NCBI GenBank assembly: GCA_030068145.1
Contig: JAPJBO010001116.1
Span: 1-64,000 of the forward strand
Reading direction: 5' to 3'
Source of the DNA: Diplonema papillatum
Lineage: Eukaryota; Euglenozoa; Diplonemea; Diplonemida; Diplonemidae
DNA length: 64,000 nucleotides
In this document: positions 54,901-60,900 of the stretch, in pieces
How the letters are laid out: each line of letters starts with the position of its first letter
Position numbering within the stretch: the stretch's first letter is position 1
Made by a program: the position numbers and the translations under genes
The notes under the pieces: generated by a model
What the model saw: the letters and a program-made list of their open reading frames with translations, nothing else
Told to the model about the DNA's origin: nothing
The model's database searches: none

Positions 54901-57900
54901 AGGCCAGACGCGCCGTGAGAGAGAGGGAGGGGAAAAGAAGAGGAGCAGGAATTCTCTTTTTCCGTCTCTGCGTGATCGAACTGCCTAGCAGGGGTGCTAG
55001 GACTCGGCAGCCCGAACGAGGGCCTCGCGCGCAGGGCAACCCGTAATGGGCTGGCGGGGCCACTGGCGCCGGGTGCGGGCTGTGGAGGTAGTCAGCTCGT
55101 GCAAGTCTTGCACGCGCTGACGTCGCAGCCCTCGCATTCCAAGCGAAGCTGACCCTTCGCCTTCTTCTTCCTACACACGCCGCAGGTGTAGCCGGCTGCG
55201 GCCTTTGTGGGGGTCCCGAAGGCGTGGACGTGCTCTGCACCGTCCATCCGGGCGTCGCTTCCCGCGGGAGCCGGCCCGTCCCCTGCCGGCTCCGGCGTCT
55301 TCCTCTTCTTCTGCGCTGCCGCGTCCGCTGGCGGGGCCGCTGGCGGGGCCGCTGGCGGGGCCGCTGGTGGGGCCGCTGGTGGGGCCGCTGGTGGGGCCGC
55401 TGGTGGGGCCGCTGGTGTGGCCGCTGGCGGGGCCGCTGGTGGGGCCGCTGGTGGGGCTGCTGGCGGGGCTGCTGGCGGGGCTGCTGGCGGGGCTGCTGGC
55501 GGGGCTGCTGGCGGGGCTGCTGGCGGGGCCGCCGGCGGGGCTGCTGGCTGCGGCTCGTCTTCCTCCGGCGCCGGCAGCCGCATCCGCCGCTTCCCGCTGG
55601 GGCTGGCAGCGAGCCGCCTGCGCCGCTCCCTCGGCATCTCCCCTCCGTCGAAGGGATTCACCCGGAGGTCGGGTGCCTCCTCCCGCTGCAGCACGCGGAA
55701 AGGGGGGTCGGTGGCCGACGTCACGACGCAGACCCGCGCCCCACCTCGCAGGCTAAGCAGCGGCTGGCCCGTTAAGCAGTGTGAACTTGAAATGCAGGCA
55801 CCACAGGGGTAAGCTTGCATTTGTCATAGGCTAGGGTTATTTGAATACGTCGTCCGAGGACGATCTCAAAGCGGACGAGGACGGTGATAATAGGCTGGTG
55901 ATATCCAGCTCCATTCTTCGTTTGTTGCGCTTTCGCGCCGGCTGTCCTGCCGAAGCAGTCGCTCGAGGGGGCGATCCTGACATGGATGAGGGTGATAAGC
56001 CGTTAAGCAGCGGCTGCCGGCTTATCCCGTGACACAAGGAATTGAACCGCGCCGTGTCTTTCTTGCTGCTTTCGCTCTATCTTCCCAATATAGAAGACGG
56101 CTTGCTCGAAAATTTTTGTTCTGTGCCGTCGAGTTCGTGGCGTAGATGAGCGTGCACTGGCGAAGGTCTGGATCGAGTTCTGCTGCGTCGAACGCTCGTG
56201 ATTTGATTCGAGCTGTCAGCGCCACGTGGTCTCCATTGATTTCGCCCGGAACGAGTAAAACACTCCCTTCTGTTTTTGATGGGTCGGTGCTCCTCGATGG
56301 ATCGAAACAGCTGGGACTGTTCACGTTGATTCCCCGGTTCGCACCGCAACCGAGTCAAATCTGCCGGTGGCGTCGACGAGGTGTAGAGAGCAGGATGAGA
56401 TAGTATCGGGATGGTTGTGAAGGACGTTTGAGCAACTTCATGACGTTGGGGTGATTGAGAATGGTGGACCGACGGCGGTGCTAGTCGGTTCTTCTGGCGC
56501 TTGCCTCAGACCAAACGCGCGGATGATCCCCGCGTTCGCGCAGCTCATCCCTCCCGCGATCAGGTCCGCGATTGGGATTGCGATTCCGGCCATCGTTTCC
56601 AGGTCAGGCATGCTCCATTTCTTCAGCGCTGCGTACTACTCCTTCACTTCCGTCACAGAAGGCGGGTCCATCTTTTCTTCTTTCACGGCACACAGTTGAC
56701 GGCGTCTGCGTCTGCTTCGGCCGATCTCACAAACTCATCATATAGATCGGCGGCATGCTGGTCGATTCTTTGAGGCTTCGACTGCGTCTGGCAAAGCCTT
56801 TTAGCAGTGGCGGCGGCCCTCAGATCAGCCTTGTGCGCGATGATGAAGGAAACGCTGTCCATTCTTCTATTCTTTGAGAAAAGAATTCGAGCCCGGTGAT
56901 AAGTCGATACTGGTATAGGAACTTCCATAAGTGTGGCCTGAGACAGCGGTGTCCGCATGTACTTACAAGTCTTATGGCGTGTCCCGCCCATTGCCAGCCC
57001 AGCGGCATTTACGGCGGTGTCCTGTCCCATTGGGACTTACGGAAGTCTAGTGCCTGCCCAACGGATTTACGGCGGTGTCCGCCTGCCACGGCATTTTCCC
57101 GCTGCTTCGGGGCTTACAGAATTGTTGCGTGCCCACGGACTTACGGTGTTGTCCTGCGCTTTCGGGACTTTGCCCGCCGACGGACTTACGGCGGTGTCCT
57201 GCCAGAGGACATAGTCTCCTGCCGACTACGGAAGCTAGTTGCCTGCCCAACAGACTACGGCAGTGTCCTGCCCCATTGGGCCTGACGGTAGTCTGGTGCC
57301 TGCCCAACGGACTTACAGCGGTGTCCTGCCCCATTGAAACTTATGGTCGTTTGTGGCCTGCCCAACGGAATTACGGCGGTGTCCTGCCCCATTGGGACTT
57401 ACGGAAGTCTGGTGCCTGCCCAACGGACTTACGGCGGTATCCTGCCCCATCGGGACTTACGGGAGTTTGTTGTCTGCCCAACGGACTTACGGCGGTTTCC
57501 TGCCCCATTGGGACTTACGGAAATCTCGTGCCTGCCCAACGGACTTACGGCGGTGTCCTGCCCCATCGGGACTTACGGAAGTCTGGTGCCTGCCCAACGG
57601 ACTTACGGCGGTATCCTGCCCCATCGGGACTTACGGGAGTTTGTTGTCTGCCCAACGGACTTACGGCGGTTTCCTGCCCCATTGGGACTTACGGAAATCT
57701 GGTGCCTGCCCAACGGACTTACGGCGATGTCCTGCCCCATCGGGATTTACAGAAGCAACGGACTTACGACGGTATCCTGCCCCGTTAGGACTTATGGTAG
57801 TTTGTTGCCTGCCCAACGGACTTACGGCGGTTTCCTGCCCCATCGGGACTTACGGAAGTCTGGTGCCTGCAACGGACTTACGGCGGTGTCCTGCCCCATC

Positions 57901-60900
57901 GGGACTTACGGGAGTTTGTTGTCTGCCCAACGGACTTACGGCGGTTTCCTGCCCCATCGGGACTTACGGAAATCTGGTGCCTGCCCAACGGACTTACGGC
58001 GATGTCCTGCCCCATCGGGATTTACAGAAGCAACGGACTTACGACGGTATCCTGCCCCGTTAGGACTTATGGTAGTTTGTTGCCTGCCCAACGGACTTAC
58101 GGCGGTTTCCTGCCCCATCGGGACTTACGGAAGTCTGGTGCCTGCCCAACGGACTTACGGCGGTGTCCTGCCCCATCGGGACTTACGGGAGTTTGTTGTC
58201 TGCCCAACGGACTTACGGCGGTTTCCTGCCCCATTGGGACTTACGGAAATCTGGTGCCTGCCCAACGGACTTACGGCGATGTCCTGCCCCATCGGGATTT
58301 ACAGAAGCAACGGACTTACGACGGTATCCTGCCCCGTTAGGACTTATGGTAGTTTGTTGCCTGCCCAACGGACTTACGGCGGTTTCCTGCCCCATCGGGA
58401 CTTACGGAAGTCTGGTGCCTGCAACGGACTTACGGCGGTGTCCTGCCCCATCGGGACTTACGGGAGTTTGTTGTCTGCCCAACGGACTTACGGCGGTTTC
58501 CTGCCCCATTGGGACTTACGGAAATCTCGTGCCTGCCCAACGGACTTACGGCGATGTCCTGCCCCATCGGGATTTACAGAAGCAACGGACTTACGACGGT
58601 TTCCTGCCCCGTTAGGACTTATGGTAGTTTGTTGCCTGCCCAACGGACTTACGGCGGTATCGGGACTTACGGGAGTTTGTTGTCTGCCCAACGGACTTAC
58701 GGCGGTTTCCTGCCCCATCGGGACTTACGGGAGTTTGTTGTCTGCCCAACGGACTTACGGCGGTTTCCTGCCCCATCGGGACTTACGGAAATCTGGTGCC
58801 TGCCCAACGGACTTACGGCGATGTCCTGCCCCATCGGGATTTACAGAAGCAACGGACTTACGACGGTATCCTGCCCCGTTAGGACTTATGGTAGTTTGTT
58901 GCCTGCCCAACGGACTTACGGCGGTTTCCTGCCCCATCGGGACTTACGGAAGTCTGGTGCCTGCAACGGACTTACGGCGGTGTCCTGCCCCATTGGGGCT
59001 TACGGTAGTTTGTTGTCTGCCCAACGGACTTACGGCGGTTTCCTGCCCCATCGGGACTTACGGGAGTTTGTTGTCTGCCCAACGGACTTACGGCGGTTTC
59101 CTGCCCCATTGGGACTTACGGAAATCTGGTGCCTGCCCAACGGACTTACGGCGATGTCCTGCCCCATCGGGATTTACAGAAGCAACGGACTTACGACGGT
59201 ATCCTGCCCCGTTAGGACTTATGGTAGTTTGTTGCCTGCCCAACGGACTTACGGCGGTATCGGGACTTACGGGAGTTTGTTGTCTGCCCAACGGACTTAC
59301 GGCGGTTTCCTGCCCCATCGGGACTTACGGGAGTTTGTTGTCTGCCCAACGGACTTACGGCGGTTTCCTGCCCCATCGGGACTTACGGAAATCTGGTGCC
59401 TGCCCAACGGACTTACGGCGATGTCCTGCCCCATCGGGATTTACAGAAGCAACGGACTTACGACGGTATCCTGCCCCGTTAGGACTTATGGTAGTTTGTT
59501 GCCTGCCCAACGGACTTACGGCGGTTTCCTGCCCCATCGGGACTTACGGAAGTCTGGTGCCTGCAACGGACTTACGGCGGTGTCCTGCCCCATTGGGACT
59601 TACGGTAGTTTGTTGCCTGCCCAACGGACTTACGGCGGTGTCCTGCCCCATCGGGACTTACAGAAGTCTGGTGCCTGCCCAACGGACTTACGGCGGTATC
59701 CTGCCCCATCGGGACTTACGGTAGTTTGTTGCCTGCCCAACGGACTTACGGCGGTGTCCTGCCCCATGGGACTTACGGAAGTCTGGTGCCTGCCCAACAG
59801 ACTACGGCGGTATCCTGCCCCATTGGGACTTATGGTAGTTTGTTGCCTGCCCAACGAACTTACGGCGGTGTCCTGCCCATCGGGACATACAGAAGTCTAG
59901 TGCCTGCCCAACGGACTTACGGCGGTGTCCTGCTCCATCGGGACCTGCAGAGTTGTCAGATGCGGCGTCTTGTCCATACCTTTGGTGTGTTGATTAGCCT
60001 CAACAACCAGGAAACTTTCTCTGTACGTGGTGTACGTGAGTTCTTCCGTCGAAGACGTTGCCTGAGCGGTCGTAGAGGTTGACTAATCGACCCTGGGGGG
60101 GGGGGTCGAATACAAGAGGTACCTCTTGTATTCGGCGTGCTGATCCTGCAATTTTCCCGAAAAAAGAAATAGAAAACAGCACCGCAAACCCGGAACCCGC
60201 GGGAACTCCCTTCTTCTTGGAAGAGACGCACGTAATTTGTGGTCCCGTCTATTTGGCACGGTTCTCTTCATCGGAGCTGAACGCGAGCACATTCGCCGAA
60301 AAAGGTCTGCTACATGGGCCAGCAAAGAAATGTCACCAACCAGTGGGTCTATTCCCGTCCTTTCCATTGAAAATCTGTGGGTTCCACGCCCGGTGCCCCG
60401 CATCTGGCAAAGACCCACGAACCACGCACATGTTTTTTGGTCCCCGGGTCTATTTTTCACGGTTCTCTGCATCGGGATCAGAAAATCGTCGAAAAGGTCC
60501 GTTATGCGGACCAAGGAAAAATCCAACCTTTTTCCAGATTTCCAAAATGCCTCTTCTATTCAAGGTACCTCCTGTATTCAACCCCCCCCCCCAGTAACTT
60601 GAGTTTTGACTCCTTCACCTAAGGCAATGCTTCGACTCCGGCGAGCTCCGATGAAGGGGGCTCCTTCAAAGACGAATCTGATGCCTACCCTCGACTGTCT
60701 GCTCGTTCCAGTGCCATAGCGCTGTCGTGGCAATAATGTGATACACAAAACCTTACTCGAACTACTCGTCACTCGACACACCGAAGCAAACCCCTATGGA
60801 AAAAAAACGATCGTTTTTTTTTTCACGATCGTTTTTTTTTTTCACGATCGCTTTTTTTTTAGGCCAAAATCACGAATTCTCGTAAACGATCGTTTCCAAT

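Larger units (their letters stand above)
49453..55991 (-). mobile_element. LINE element 2 (zinc protein / AlkB / 2A / APE endonuclease / RT), full length
   Basis: 6.54 kb non-LTR element in intron 1 of gene B, on the same strand. It is flanked by GTGATAAGCCGTTAAGCA at 49435-49452 and 55992-56009, an 18-bp perfect target duplication. Three minus-strand frames are open: 55820-55092, 54887-52593 and 52608-49528. It has no poly-A tail, and the 3' end is GTACTTAAAAGAACTCAA. Intact frames and a perfect duplication indicate recent insertion. Confidence 0.88.

Noticed and set aside
55205..55812. Gly/Ala-rich plus-strand frames
   Set aside because: Antisense reading of the PPAA minisatellite in LINE element 2 ORF1.
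49399..56035. Reading the whole 49399-56035 unit as one large DNA transposon with GGTGTCA ends
   Set aside because: The 18-bp direct repeat and the truncated sister copy show a LINE inserted into a small inverted-repeat host; the outer ends belong to the host.
57334..59724. 796-codon plus-strand frame
   Set aside because: It is the 58-bp satellite read through; the same peptide blocks recur because each monomer shifts the phase by one.
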